Below, one piece after another: positions 1 through 8,974 of a stretch of 64,000 nt of DNA. The DNA is from Croceitalea dokdonensis DOKDO 023 (GTDB lineage Bacteria; Bacteroidota; Bacteroidia; Flavobacteriales; Flavobacteriaceae), in NCBI RefSeq assembly GCF_001306415.1, contig NZ_LDJX01000005.1, positions 328,819 to 392,818 of the forward strand, given 5' to 3'. Position numbers and translations under genes: made by a program. The notes beneath the pieces were generated by a model that was not told the DNA's origin, searched no databases, and saw only the letters and a program-made list of their open reading frames with translations. Within the stretch, counting starts at the first letter, position 1. The number at the start of each line of letters is the position of its first letter.

Positions 1-825
1 AATACCATCAATATCAGGGCACAAAATGAATTTGATGCCTTTGTAAAGGTGTTGCGCGAGCACGGAGTCCATGTCATTGTCATGGAAGACAATGAGAAGG
101 CAGATACCCCAGATTCTATTTTTCCCAACAACTGGGTTTCTTTTCATGATAGTGGAACAGTGGTAATTTATCCAATGTTTGCCGAGAATAGGAGACGGGA
201 GCGTCGTGAAGACGTTTTTGATACATTGGAGAAACAGGGTTTTAGGATTGATCATATCGTAGATTATACCAGTGCTGAAAAAGAAGGGGTCTTTTTGGAA
301 GGAACGGGAAGTATTTTAAAGGACCGTGTGAACCAAAAGGCCTATTGCGCATTGTCCGAACGTGCACATGAATCCTTGTTTATAGAGTTTTGTGAGGATT
401 TTGATTGCTTTCCCGTGATTTTCACTGCGTACCAGACGGTAAATGGGAAACGGTTGCCCATCTATCACACCAACGTTATGATGGCCATGGCGGAAACGTT
501 TGCGGTGATTTGTTTAAATACCATTGATGACAAAAAGGAGCGAAAGAATGTGGTGAACCATTTAAAAAACGACGGTAAGCAAATCATAGAAATCACAGAA
601 ACCCAGATGCATCAGTTTGCTGGTAACATGTTACAGGTTCTTGGGAGGGATGGCCAACGTTTTATGGTCATGAGTTCTGCCGCCTTTAAAAGTTTACGGC
701 CAGACCAGATACAGGCAATACAAGCGCATTGTGACATTATACATAGTCCTTTGGACACTATAGAAACCTGTGGGGGCGGCAGCGCCCGTTGCATGATGGC
801 AGAGGTTTTTTTGCCAAAGGCCTAG
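1..825 (+). CDS. ctlX: CtlX-like amidinotransferase / arginine deiminase-family protein (5' truncated by window edge)
   Basis: The reading frame is open from base 1, so the gene starts upstream of the window; 274 codons are visible. The guanidino-modifying (amidinotransferase/arginine deiminase) fold is indicated by an N-terminal DSIFPNNW segment carrying the acidic substrate ligand, a central LPIYHTNVMMA block with the catalytic His, and a C-terminal CGGGSARCMMAEVF block with the nucleophilic Cys. This combination matches the citrulline-utilisation hydrolase-type (CtlX) proteins of Bacteroidota. The likely role is hydrolysis of a guanidino or ureido compound in the cytoplasm; the substrate is not shown by the sequence. 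It converges on the next gene with three bases between the stops. Confidence 0.8.
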   Translation, partial: NTINIRAQNEFDAFVKVLREHGVHVIVMEDNEKADTPDSIFPNNWVSFHDSGTVVIYPMFAENRRRERREDVFDTLEKQGFRIDHIVDYTSAEKEGVFLEGTGSILKDRVNQKAYCALSERAHESLFIEFCEDFDCFPVIFTAYQTVNGKRLPIYHTNVMMAMAETFAVICLNTIDDKKERKNVVNHLKNDGKQIIEITETQMHQFAGNMLQVLGRDGQRFMVMSSAAFKSLRPDQIQAIQAHCDIIHSPLDTIETCGGGSARCMMAEVFLPKA

Positions 826-828
826 GCA

Positions 829-2328
829 CTATTCCGTCCCGTTGGCCGTAAAGTTTTTGATGGCCTGGTTGGGTTCCATTATGGTGTAGCCCTGCCAAAA
901 TTCAGGATTGTAGGTTGGCATATAGGTGGCTTGTTTGGTATTTTCTTCTTCAAAGCCATCAAAAACAGTGGGTGGAATCAATTCATTTTCAAAAACCACC
1001 AACTCCCATCGGTTGGTGTTGCTGGTTCTAAAGTCCAGATTTAGCCTCAGTTCGTTTTGCTTTCTTTTGCCCTTTACGTTTTTGTTTTTTTCAATGACAT
1101 CCAAGGGTCTATCAATTCGGAACCACCTTCCAAAATTGAGGTTGGCAAACTTTAGGTCGTATTTGTTGTTGGAAAGTTTAGTGAATTGCATGGTGCCGGA
1201 ATACAAGGTTTCTTTATAAAAAATCCCAAGTAACCTAAAGTTTCTCAGGTTTTTTACATTCTCAAATTCAATTCGCATGACCCCAAAATCATCGATATTA
1301 ATAAAAAACCGGCCTCTAAAATCCGCACTGCCTTTTGGTTCAAAATTTATGATGTACACCCCCTGGGCATCAATATCAGTATACCCCGCTAGGCTAAATT
1401 CGTATTTTCGGGTCTTGTCCACAACATTGAGCTTGGTGTTTTCCGTAAAGAACAGCTCTCCCAGAAGTTCTTTGAAAATAAATCGCTGTCCGCTCACAAC
1501 TCCGGAAATAGTGTCCTTGCCCATTTCTTTTTCAAGTTCCCGGGCTTCTTCGGCCTCCAATTCCGTCATTATGGAGTCTACTTGGATTTTTTGACTAAAG
1601 ATGCCCGATTTTATCTTAAGGTAGGAATCTGGTTTAACATTGTTTTTGAAGATGTTTTCCAATTTTTCTGCCAAATCCTCAAAGGAGCCGATGGCATTTT
1701 TGTTGTACAATTCCGCAGCTTTGATGACTTCTATCTTTTTTTCTTTGTCGTTCTTGTAGAGGTTTCCCAGCGTTTCAGTGTAATAGCTGGTCCGTTTTGG
1801 AATGGATTTTTGTATGCTGTCAATAAATGATTTGTCCAGCTCTTCAATACTGGATTTTTCAAAACCAAAGTCCGCTTTTTCAATGGTGCCATAGATGGAC
1901 TGTCTTAGAAAATATCGTTGCTTTATAGGGTCTCTATTACAATTGATGGGCAATTTGGCAATCATGGTTTCCATAATCTCATCTGCCCCAAGTTCTTTGT
2001 TAAAAAGGTACACACCAGTTAACTCAATAGTTTTTGGGGTGATAAATAGTAGGCTGTCCGTGGCTTGATCAAGACTAAACCCCTGTTTTTGATACCCCAT
2101 GCTGGAAATGTAAACCGAATCCAACCGAGTTTTTGTAGTATCCATTACAAAACTAAAAAGTCCTTCTTCATTGGTGATGACACCACTATTTTCTCCAAAT
2201 TGTACCGTGGCGTATGCTACGGGTTTTTTGGTTTTGGCGTCGATGACCCTAGCGTTGAACTCCTTGTTCTGGGCATTTATGATCGTGTTGGAGAGAAGGA
2301 GTAGCGCAAAAACTAAAAGGTGCTTCAT
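829..2328 (-). CDS. Secreted carboxypeptidase-like regulatory domain protein
   Basis: 499 residues starting at the ATG at 2328, which begins a clear signal peptide (MKHLLVFALLLL...NAQ); the frame stays open upstream but lacks a signal there. Residues about 25-110 read as a CarboxypepD_reg-like beta-sandwich (VIDAKTKKPVAYATVQF, NEEGLFSF), the domain commonly found at the N-terminus of Bacteroidota outer-membrane and surface proteins. The remainder is a mixed region ending in beta-rich segments (residues about 340-450) that resembles the DUF5686-like part of larger relatives. No catalytic motif is visible. Probably periplasmic or outer-membrane associated; function unknown. Confidence 0.7.
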   Translation of the reverse strand: MKHLLVFALLLLSNTIINAQNKEFNARVIDAKTKKPVAYATVQFGENSGVITNEEGLFSFVMDTTKTRLDSVYISSMGYQKQGFSLDQATDSLLFITPKTIELTGVYLFNKELGADEIMETMIAKLPINCNRDPIKQRYFLRQSIYGTIEKADFGFEKSSIEELDKSFIDSIQKSIPKRTSYYTETLGNLYKNDKEKKIEVIKAAELYNKNAIGSFEDLAEKLENIFKNNVKPDSYLKIKSGIFSQKIQVDSIMTELEAEEARELEKEMGKDTISGVVSGQRFIFKELLGELFFTENTKLNVVDKTRKYEFSLAGYTDIDAQGVYIINFEPKGSADFRGRFFINIDDFGVMRIEFENVKNLRNFRLLGIFYKETLYSGTMQFTKLSNNKYDLKFANLNFGRWFRIDRPLDVIEKNKNVKGKRKQNELRLNLDFRTSNTNRWELVVFENELIPPTVFDGFEEENTKQATYMPTYNPEFWQGYTIMEPNQAIKNFTANGTE

Positions 2329-2426
2329 GGAATAGAAATTGGGTTCTAAGGTTAAAGACAACATGGCAGTGCCAAATGGTTGCCTCAAGTTCATTTAATT
2401 TTGTAGTTGTGGACCCAAGGGAGCCA

Positions 2427-3851
2427 TCAAGTTTTGGCAATATTCCGAATCATACCGCCAAAGATGAAGAAATGAAATGGAAGTACGCTGTACCAATACA
2501 ACCTTCCCCTAAGCCCTTTGGGTCTAAACGTTGCGGTTTGGTGCAGCACTTTATCATCATCAATTTTGAATTCTAGCCAAGCCTCCCCAGGAAGTTTCAT
2601 TTCGGCAAAGAGCAATAATCTTTTAGAATTTTTATCGGCCAAAAGCACACGCCAAAAATCCAGTGCGTCCCCAGGAAAAATTTTATCCGCATTGGTACGT
2701 CCCCTGCGTAAACCCGGGCCTCCATTGAGTTTATCCAAGAATCCGCGTATTTTCCATAACCAGCTTCCATAATACCATCCTTGCTCTCCCCCAATGCGCC
2801 ATATGTTGTCAAGCACCTTTTCAACATCTGTAATCTGCAGGGTTTGCTTGTCCTTAAGGACACCGTATTTTGGAACTTGGATATACTTGCCAAGATCTTC
2901 ATTTACCTGCCCGCTCACAATGCTATCCTTCCAACTACTGATGACAAGGTTTTGTTCTATTTTCTTAAAGGCCATTTCAATGGCCTCTTCGTAGGAGTGG
3001 GGTTCAATTTCCAATAGTTGTTGGAGCTTGTTATTGCGTGCCACTACTTCCATCTTCATGCTATCCACTAAATTCACGGCTAGTTTGTAGGAGGTTGAGG
3101 TGACAAAATAAAGCCAATAGGAGGATAATTTAGGGGTCATCACAGGAACGGTGACAATCCAATTCTTGAATCCCCTTACCTTGGCATACTTATGGAGCAT
3201 CTCCTTGTAGGTAAGTACATCTGGTCCACCAATATCAAAGGATTGCCCGTATGTCCGTTCATTCCCCAGTACGCCGGTCAAGAATTTAATCACATCACGA
3301 ATGGCAATGGGTTGCGACTTGGTCAACACCCATTTTGGTGTGATCATAAACGGTAGTTTTTCACAGAGGTCCCTGATAATTTCAAAGGATGAGCTACCGG
3401 AGCCTACGATGATGCCAGCCCTTAATACCGTAAGCTTAAACGTGCCTTTGTACAGGATGTCTTCCACATTTTTTCTGGAGGACAAGTGTTTGGAAAGCTC
3501 TTTTTCATTTACGATACCGCTCAAATAAATGACCTGTTTGCAATTTGTTTTGGCCAGGTGCTGGTTAAAATTCCTTGCGGAGATGGCTTCTTTTTCATCA
3601 AAATCCGTAATGGAAGAAGTCATGGAATGTATCAGGTAGTAGGCGGTTTCAATATCCTTGGGGATTTTGGATTCTCCAACATCATCTAAAAAATCAAGTT
3701 CAATCACTTGAATGCGCTTTCTCATTTGGCCTTCCACGGAGAGTCGCTTTTCATCGCGTACCGCGCAGATAACCTCATGGCCTGCTTCTACCAGTTGCGG
3801 TAAAAGTCGCATACCTATATAGCCATTGGCTCCTGTAAGCAGTATTTTCAT
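2427..3851 (-). CDS. SDR-family NAD(P)-binding protein with C-terminal DUF2867
   Basis: 474 residues. The N-terminus has the Rossmann glycine motif TGANGYIG (residues 6-13) of atypical/extended short-chain dehydrogenases, followed by a YbjT-type domain to about residue 300. The C-terminal part (about 310-470; GSWLWKIRGFLDKLNGGPG, FPGDALDFWRV) matches DUF2867. YbjT/DUF2867 proteins are predicted oxidoreductases or NAD(P)-binding regulators; substrate unknown. It lies three bases downstream of the next gene (stop at 3855) in the same direction, so the two are probably co-transcribed. The start at 3851 directly opens the Rossmann strand. Confidence 0.8.
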   Translation of the reverse strand: MKILLTGANGYIGMRLLPQLVEAGHEVICAVRDEKRLSVEGQMRKRIQVIELDFLDDVGESKIPKDIETAYYLIHSMTSSITDFDEKEAISARNFNQHLAKTNCKQVIYLSGIVNEKELSKHLSSRKNVEDILYKGTFKLTVLRAGIIVGSGSSSFEIIRDLCEKLPFMITPKWVLTKSQPIAIRDVIKFLTGVLGNERTYGQSFDIGGPDVLTYKEMLHKYAKVRGFKNWIVTVPVMTPKLSSYWLYFVTSTSYKLAVNLVDSMKMEVVARNNKLQQLLEIEPHSYEEAIEMAFKKIEQNLVISSWKDSIVSGQVNEDLGKYIQVPKYGVLKDKQTLQITDVEKVLDNIWRIGGEQGWYYGSWLWKIRGFLDKLNGGPGLRRGRTNADKIFPGDALDFWRVLLADKNSKRLLLFAEMKLPGEAWLEFKIDDDKVLHQTATFRPKGLRGRLYWYSVLPFHFFIFGGMIRNIAKT

Positions 3852-3854
3852 GCT

Positions 3855-4280
3855 TTAAAGGTCTTCTATTGATGTGGGCGCATTATCAGCCTTATAATCC
3901 AGTAACTTCCTAAAAAATTTTTGAACCGCCTTTGTATCGGCCCTAACTTTTACAAAATGGTTGTCACGATAGACGGAGTAGATGCCCAAATCCCCTTTGT
4001 AAATGGTAAGCTTGTAATAAGGAATCACAAGGGCAAAAGATTCTAATAAGGACCTAAATCCCAAAATGATGCCATTGGGTCGCATTTCAATATTACAGCA
4101 ATCTGCATTATTGTCAAGAATCAATAGGTTTCTAATTTCCACACTGGCTTGGGTTATTTCCAGTTTTGGGGAACCAATGCCACCTAATTTAAACCGCTCT
4201 TTTATGGTAAAGGGTTTGCCAACGGCTTCCTCAATTTTTTTGTTAATTTTTTTGTCGTTGTATGAAACGTTCAGCAACAT
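3855..4280 (-). CDS. Conserved hypothetical protein, 141 aa
   Basis: No family recognised. It has no signal peptide and no membrane segment. It is rich in beta-prone stretches (LEITQASVEIRNLLIL, KLTIYKGDLGIYSVY) and ends with a charged helix. It is first in a two-gene leftward unit with the SDR/DUF2867 protein (3-nt gap), which suggests a shared role. The 275 bases between it and argS are AT-rich and hold the divergent promoters; no structured element was recognised there. Confidence 0.6.
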   Translation of the reverse strand: MLLNVSYNDKKINKKIEEAVGKPFTIKERFKLGGIGSPKLEITQASVEIRNLLILDNNADCCNIEMRPNGIILGFRSLLESFALVIPYYKLTIYKGDLGIYSVYRDNHFVKVRADTKAVQKFFRKLLDYKADNAPTSIEDL

Positions 4281-4555
4281 ATTTAAGTGATATTTTCTTG
4301 GTTCAATTTAAGTCAGGTCAACATCTCTGGCAAAAAATAAATGCCTACAAAACATTGAGTTTTAAATTTATGTAAGACGGTTTATTGATGGCAGAATGTT
4401 TTTTTATCCTGTGTTACATGCATCAATCAACCTAACCAAATACATGTTTTGCGCCTTAAGCCTAGTGTACCCAACCTACCCCTATAAAAATAATAGGGAT
4501 TCTTGGCTACTGTTCTTAATCTTATCATAAAAACGTAGTTTTACAACCTGAAAAA

Positions 4556-6349
4556 ATGAAAAGATACATGCAGTTACAAACCGTTTTGACAACTAAGGTA
4601 AAAGAGGCAGTACAAGAGTGCTTTCAGGCTGCCTTGCCCACAGTGGAATTTCAACCCACACGAAAAGATTTTGAGGGTGATATCACCGTGGTAGTTTTTC
4701 CCATGTTACGTCATGTCAAGGGCAATCCGGTTCAAATAGGTGAACAAATTGGTTCTTATCTAGAGAAGCATGTTGATGAGGTGGTAAAATTTAATGTGGT
4801 CAAGGGTTTTTTAAACTTGGTCATTAGCGATGCCACTTACCTGAATTTTTTTCAGGAAGCATTAAAGGATAAAACATACGGACTTGCAAAACCAGATAGC
4901 AAGGATGCCATTATGGTGGAGTATTCCTCACCCAATACCAATAAGCCCTTGCACCTTGGCCACATTAGAAATATCTTATTAGGGTATTCCGTGGCCAACA
5001 TCCTAAAGGCTGCAGGGCATAAGGTGTATAAGACACAGATAGTGAACGATAGGGGCATCCATATCTGTAAAAGTATGTTGGCATGGAAAAAATTTGGAAA
5101 CGGAGAAACTCCCGAGAATTCTGGGTTAAAGGGCGATCATTTGGTCGGTAAATATTATGTCGCCTTTGATAAAGCCTATAAGCAGGAAATAGAGGAATTG
5201 ATAGACGCTGGCCAAGAGAAGGCAGCGGCGGAAAAACAAGCGCCCATTTTGTTGGAAGCACAAAAAATGCTCCAACAATGGGAGGCCGGCGATGAGACCG
5301 TTACGGCGCTTTGGAAAAGGATGAATGGTTGGGTCTATCATGGTTTTGACCAGACTTACGCTACCATGGGTGTTGATTTTGATAAGCTGTATTATGAAAG
5401 TGACACCTATTTGTTGGGTAGGGATATGGTTGGGGATGGCCTTGAAAAGGGCGTGTTCTTTACAAAAGAGGATGGCAGCGTATGGATAGACCTTACGGAT
5501 GAAGGTCTTGATGAAAAAATTGTGCTCCGGGCAGATGGTACGGCGGTATATATGACCCAAGACATTGGTACGGCCATACAACGCGTAACGGATTTCCCCG
5601 ATATCAACGGCATGGTCTATACTGTTGGGAATGAACAGGACTATCATTTTAAAGTGTTGTTTTTGATATTGAAAAAATTGGGATATCGCTGGGCAGATAA
5701 GCTGTACCATTTAAGTTATGGGATGGTGGACTTGCCCTCGGGGAAAATGAAGAGCAGGGAAGGTACCGTGGTGGATGCGGATGACCTCATGGAAGAAATG
5801 ACACAAACTGCTGCCAACATTTCTGAAGAACTTGGGAAACTAGAGGGGTATTCCGATGCAGAGAAACAGGAACTTTACCGCACCATAGGGTTGGGAGCCT
5901 TAAAATATTATATCTTAAAGGTAGACCCCAAAAAGCGCATTCTCTTTAACCCTGAAGAATCTGTGGATTTTCAAGGGAATACTGGCCCTTTTATCCAATA
6001 TACCTACGCCCGTATCCAATCCATTTTACGCAAAGCCAAACCTATGGATGCCACGGATGCCCACTTCACTGGTATTCCGCTTCATCCAAAGGAAAAGGAA
6101 TTACTAAAGCAGGTTCAACTTTTTCCGGAGACCGTACAATTGGCGGCGGGGAATTACAGCCCTGCCTTAATAGCCAATTATACCTACGATTTGGTAAAGG
6201 AATTCAATTCGTTTTACCAGCAGGTGTCCATCCTTGGGGAAGAAGATATGCTTAAACGGGATTTTAGGGTTTGTTTATCACAAAAGGTAGGGGAGGTGAT
6301 CAAGACTGCTTTTGGATTATTGGGCGTGGCCGTACCAGAGCGCATGTAA
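4556..6349 (+). CDS. argS: Arginyl-tRNA synthetase
   Basis: 597 residues, slightly longer than the usual 550-590. Class I synthetase: the HIGH signature is PLHLGHIRN (HLGH at residues 133-136) preceded by YSSPNTNKP, and the KMSKS-like loop is GKMKSREGT near residue 400, the form usual in ArgRS. The N-terminal additional (Add-1) domain and the C-terminal anticodon-binding DALR-type helical domain (about residues 480-597, ending in ...GLLGVAVPERM) are both present. It charges tRNA-Arg in the cytoplasm. The first ATG (4556) and a second ATG at 4568 are both possible starts. The stop codon abuts the next gene. Confidence 0.97.
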   Translation: MKRYMQLQTVLTTKVKEAVQECFQAALPTVEFQPTRKDFEGDITVVVFPMLRHVKGNPVQIGEQIGSYLEKHVDEVVKFNVVKGFLNLVISDATYLNFFQEALKDKTYGLAKPDSKDAIMVEYSSPNTNKPLHLGHIRNILLGYSVANILKAAGHKVYKTQIVNDRGIHICKSMLAWKKFGNGETPENSGLKGDHLVGKYYVAFDKAYKQEIEELIDAGQEKAAAEKQAPILLEAQKMLQQWEAGDETVTALWKRMNGWVYHGFDQTYATMGVDFDKLYYESDTYLLGRDMVGDGLEKGVFFTKEDGSVWIDLTDEGLDEKIVLRADGTAVYMTQDIGTAIQRVTDFPDINGMVYTVGNEQDYHFKVLFLILKKLGYRWADKLYHLSYGMVDLPSGKMKSREGTVVDADDLMEEMTQTAANISEELGKLEGYSDAEKQELYRTIGLGALKYYILKVDPKKRILFNPEESVDFQGNTGPFIQYTYARIQSILRKAKPMDATDAHFTGIPLHPKEKELLKQVQLFPETVQLAAGNYSPALIANYTYDLVKEFNSFYQQVSILGEEDMLKRDFRVCLSQKVGEVIKTAFGLLGVAVPERM

Positions 6350-7177
6350 TTGACGGATATTTGGATAGACATATTTGCCATTACGTGTCTCGTTGGCGTT
6401 TTTGCCTACGGGCTTTATATAGTGTATTATGCACTAGGGCTTTACGACATTAACCCGTTTTATAGGCCAGTACCATTATCACAGGAGGAAAAGGAAAAAC
6501 TGCGGCATTATTTTCCATACCTCAAGTCCATGGGAAAAGGTACCCAAACTGTTTATTTTAAAAGGGTGGCCTGGTTCCGGGCCAAAAAGGCCTTTGTGTT
6601 TAAGCATCAGGTTAACAACCAAGCCTTGGTCAAACTTTTGCTTAGTGGTGCCGTATGTTACCTTACCATTGGTTTTAGGAGGTATAAAATGATCAGGTCC
6701 ATCCATAGAATAGTGCTGCACCCAAAAAAGTATTATTCCAATTTTAACAGAAGGTACCACCTTGGGGAATACCATCCAGGCCTCAAGGTAGTGGCGCTAT
6801 CGGAGGACACGGTGCATATGGGTTTTGCAGATACCACCGATAACAGGAACTTGGCCATCCATGAATTTGCACATGCCGTATATTTTGAAACCAAGGATAA
6901 GAATTCATGGGAAGCCTTGCGTTTTCAATGGGGTTTTAGAGAACTGAAACGATTGTTTGCAAATGAGGCAGAATTAAAACGTATGATGGATTCTGGGTAC
7001 TTTCGTACATATGGTAAGACCAATGTGTTTGAGTTTCTTTCCGTGCTCACTGAAAATTTTGTGGAAACACCAGAAGAGTTTATGACCCAATTTCCGGTAG
7101 TGTTTGGGATAGTTTCCAAGATGTACAACCAGCATCCACTTGCGGACGCCTACGAACATATTTCAAAAAACGTATAA
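6350..7177 (+). CDS. MtfA-like zinc-dependent peptidase
   Basis: 275 residues beginning with a TTG placed directly after the argS stop codon, so translational coupling is likely. One N-terminal membrane helix (about residues 6-28) is followed by a cytoplasmic domain. The metallopeptidase motif HEFAH lies in LAIHEFAHAVYFE, followed by the downstream acidic segment FLSVLTENFVETPEEF that can supply the third zinc ligand; this is the arrangement in the MtfA (Mlc titration factor) family. Substrate unknown. The membrane anchor is unlike E. coli MtfA, which is soluble. A bidirectional terminator follows at 7184-7211. Confidence 0.75.
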   Translation: MTDIWIDIFAITCLVGVFAYGLYIVYYALGLYDINPFYRPVPLSQEEKEKLRHYFPYLKSMGKGTQTVYFKRVAWFRAKKAFVFKHQVNNQALVKLLLSGAVCYLTIGFRRYKMIRSIHRIVLHPKKYYSNFNRRYHLGEYHPGLKVVALSEDTVHMGFADTTDNRNLAIHEFAHAVYFETKDKNSWEALRFQWGFRELKRLFANEAELKRMMDSGYFRTYGKTNVFEFLSVLTENFVETPEEFMTQFPVVFGIVSKMYNQHPLADAYEHISKNV

Positions 7178-7183
7178 ACATAA

Positions 7184-7211
7184 AAAAGCCCTGACGTATG
7201 CCAGGGCTTTT
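7184..7211. terminator. Bidirectional rho-independent terminator between the MtfA-like gene and proteorhodopsin
   Basis: A 10-bp perfect stem (AAAAGCCCTG / CAGGGCTTTT) with an 8-nt loop lies between two convergent genes. T-runs follow the stem on both strands (longer on the minus strand), so it can stop transcription from both sides. Confidence 0.85.
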
Positions 7212-7240
7212 CCTTTAGTAACCAACTAAAATATATAGAA

Positions 7241-7987
7241 TCAGTCATTATTTCTAGCTGCAACGGCTGCACCGTATACAACAAGACCAAATCCTATTTT
7301 GTTCACGGCATCACCTATATTGTAGATGACATCCATGTTTAATCCCCAAGTTCCAACGGCATCGTACCAACCTTCGGTACCTGCCATATACCCTAGTGGG
7401 TAAATTGCCCAACCTACAAGAACAAACCAACATAGGGTTTTGTGGGCCTTTAAAACGGCACCACCAGCTTTCTCTGCCAATTTTCTGGCACTACCTAACC
7501 AAATTTCATAGGCAATGTAGAAGTAGGCAAGACCTGATGCAAGACCCCAAAGTGCTGGTCCAGTACCGGTTGTGTGAACCGCTTCACCAAAGTACCCCGT
7601 CACTAGCATCACTACGGAAGCAAGGATAAGTTTCCACATTAATGATTTCTGTGCTCCGGCTACCTTAAGGATAAGATAAAATTCCACACACATTAAGGGT
7701 ACGGTCAATACCCAATCCACGTAACGGAAAAAAGTAGGACTTTCTCCCACTACCGCCCAATAATCACGCATGTACCAATAGTGTACAGCGGCGATAAAAG
7801 TAATCAAACCTGATACCAGGATTGATGTTTTCCATTTCTTGTCAAAGTCGTTCATTGACAAAAAGAAGAAGGCAGAAGCTGCCATCATGGCCATACATCC
7901 TACGAAGAATGTAAACCCAACATAATCGTCTGTAGCGATTTTTGAAACATCGGCCCAAAGGGGCATACTTAATAATAACGTTTTCAT
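7241..7987 (-). CDS. Proteorhodopsin (green-tuned light-driven proton pump)
   Basis: 248 residues, seven membrane helices, type I microbial rhodopsin. Helix C reads RYVDWVLTVPLMCVEFYL: proton acceptor Asp91 and Thr95, with the cytoplasmic proton donor Glu102 (equivalent to the D97/T101/E108 triad of the reference proteorhodopsin), so this is an outward proton pump and not an NQ sodium pump or NTQ chloride pump. The retinal Schiff-base lysine is Lys230 in DAVNKIGFGL. His69 matches the conserved His75. The spectral-tuning position (reference 105) is Met99, typical of green-absorbing flavobacterial forms. It is divergent from blh, which makes its chromophore, and its promoter is visible at 8033-8060. 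Confidence 0.97.
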   Translation of the reverse strand: MKTLLLSMPLWADVSKIATDDYVGFTFFVGCMAMMAASAFFFLSMNDFDKKWKTSILVSGLITFIAAVHYWYMRDYWAVVGESPTFFRYVDWVLTVPLMCVEFYLILKVAGAQKSLMWKLILASVVMLVTGYFGEAVHTTGTGPALWGLASGLAYFYIAYEIWLGSARKLAEKAGGAVLKAHKTLCWFVLVGWAIYPLGYMAGTEGWYDAVGTWGLNMDVIYNIGDAVNKIGFGLVVYGAAVAARNND

Positions 7988-8032
7988 ATATATTAGAGTT
8001 AATTAATTTGTTTAAGTAAATATAGAAATATT

Positions 8033-8060
8033 TAAACATAAAAATATAAAAAATGTTCAA
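8033..8060 (-). promoter_or_regulatory. Flavobacterial-type promoter for proteorhodopsin
   Basis: Reading the minus strand, TTG (8060-8058) is followed after 17 bases by TATGTTTA (8040-8033). This fits the Bacteroidota primary-sigma consensus TTG-N17-19-TAnnTTTG except for the last base. Predicted transcription starts near 8026, about 40 bases before the proteorhodopsin ATG. Confidence 0.6.
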
Positions 8061-8104
8061 TATTTTTACTGTATCTTTAAACAGTTACTTAAAATAATGT
8101 TAAT

Positions 8105-8974
8105 TTGAAAAATTGGTTGCTTGTTTTGACCTTTTTTAGTCTTTGGTTGACCACGATGTTCGATAGTGATATCCAACAATATTTGGCCTATGCCATTATC
8201 CTTACCGTTGGGGTGTTGCATGGCGCCAATGACATTACCCTTATCAAAACAATATCCTCCAAAAGAGGGAGTAAGGTTAGATATTCCAAGGTATTGCTGT
8301 ATTACCTGATAACGGTATTATTGATTTTAGCCGTCTTTTTTGTCTATCCGCCTTTGGCGTTGACCTTATTTATTTTAATCAGTAGTTACCATTTTGGTGA
8401 ACAACATTTAAAACAGGCAACTGTCTCTTCTCATTTGCTAAGCAAGTCTTGTTACTTTTTTTATGGTTTGGTTATCTTGTTTATGATATTTACTTTAAAT
8501 GTTAACAAAACGGCCCCCATATTTTTAGAGGTCACCGGGTTTGAGCCTTCGCCTATTTTTTTTGGAACTACCTTGGCAATAGCCATCGTTGGCTTGCTTA
8601 TATCCTATAGTGTTCTTTGGTACAGGAAACAGGTTCACCTTAATGTCCTGGAGGAGCTGGCTTTTTTGGTAATATTGGCGCTGGTCTTTACCGTAGCGGA
8701 CTTATTATGGGCCTTTGGTATTTATTTTGTGCTTTGGCACAGTGTTCCCTCTTTAAGGGACCAAATACAGTTACTCCACGGAAAAGCCGAGATACAAGGA
8801 CTAAAGACCTATTTAAAAACGTCTTGGTTGTATTGGTTGGCCTCAATTGTAGGCTTGGTGGTTTTATATCTGGTGTTACAGGGAAACAACGATTATTTTA
8901 TTTCCATTTTGGTATATTTCTTGGCTGCCATCACCTTTCCCCATGTGATCGTGATGTCCCGTATAGAAGATTAA
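8105..8974 (+). CDS. blh: Brp/Blh-family beta-carotene 15,15'-dioxygenase
   Basis: 289 residues, polytopic membrane protein. It cleaves beta-carotene symmetrically to two retinals. Conserved His and Asp residues of the Brp/Blh family are visible: GVLHGANDITLI (His39, Asp43), SYHFGEQHLK (His96, His101), WHSVPSL (His212) and FPHVIVMSR (His280). The start is taken as TTG at 8105, which includes the first membrane helix; an in-frame ATG at 8156 would begin just before the first conserved motif. It is transcribed divergently from proteorhodopsin across a 117-bp AT-rich region. Carotenoid genes (crtE/B/I/Y) are not in the window. Confidence 0.93.
   Translation: MKNWLLVLTFFSLWLTTMFDSDIQQYLAYAIILTVGVLHGANDITLIKTISSKRGSKVRYSKVLLYYLITVLLILAVFFVYPPLALTLFILISSYHFGEQHLKQATVSSHLLSKSCYFFYGLVILFMIFTLNVNKTAPIFLEVTGFEPSPIFFGTTLAIAIVGLLISYSVLWYRKQVHLNVLEELAFLVILALVFTVADLLWAFGIYFVLWHSVPSLRDQIQLLHGKAEIQGLKTYLKTSWLYWLASIVGLVVLYLVLQGNNDYFISILVYFLAAITFPHVIVMSRIED

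Noticed and set aside
5126..5710. Leftward 194-codon frame within argS
   Set aside because: Antisense shadow of argS.
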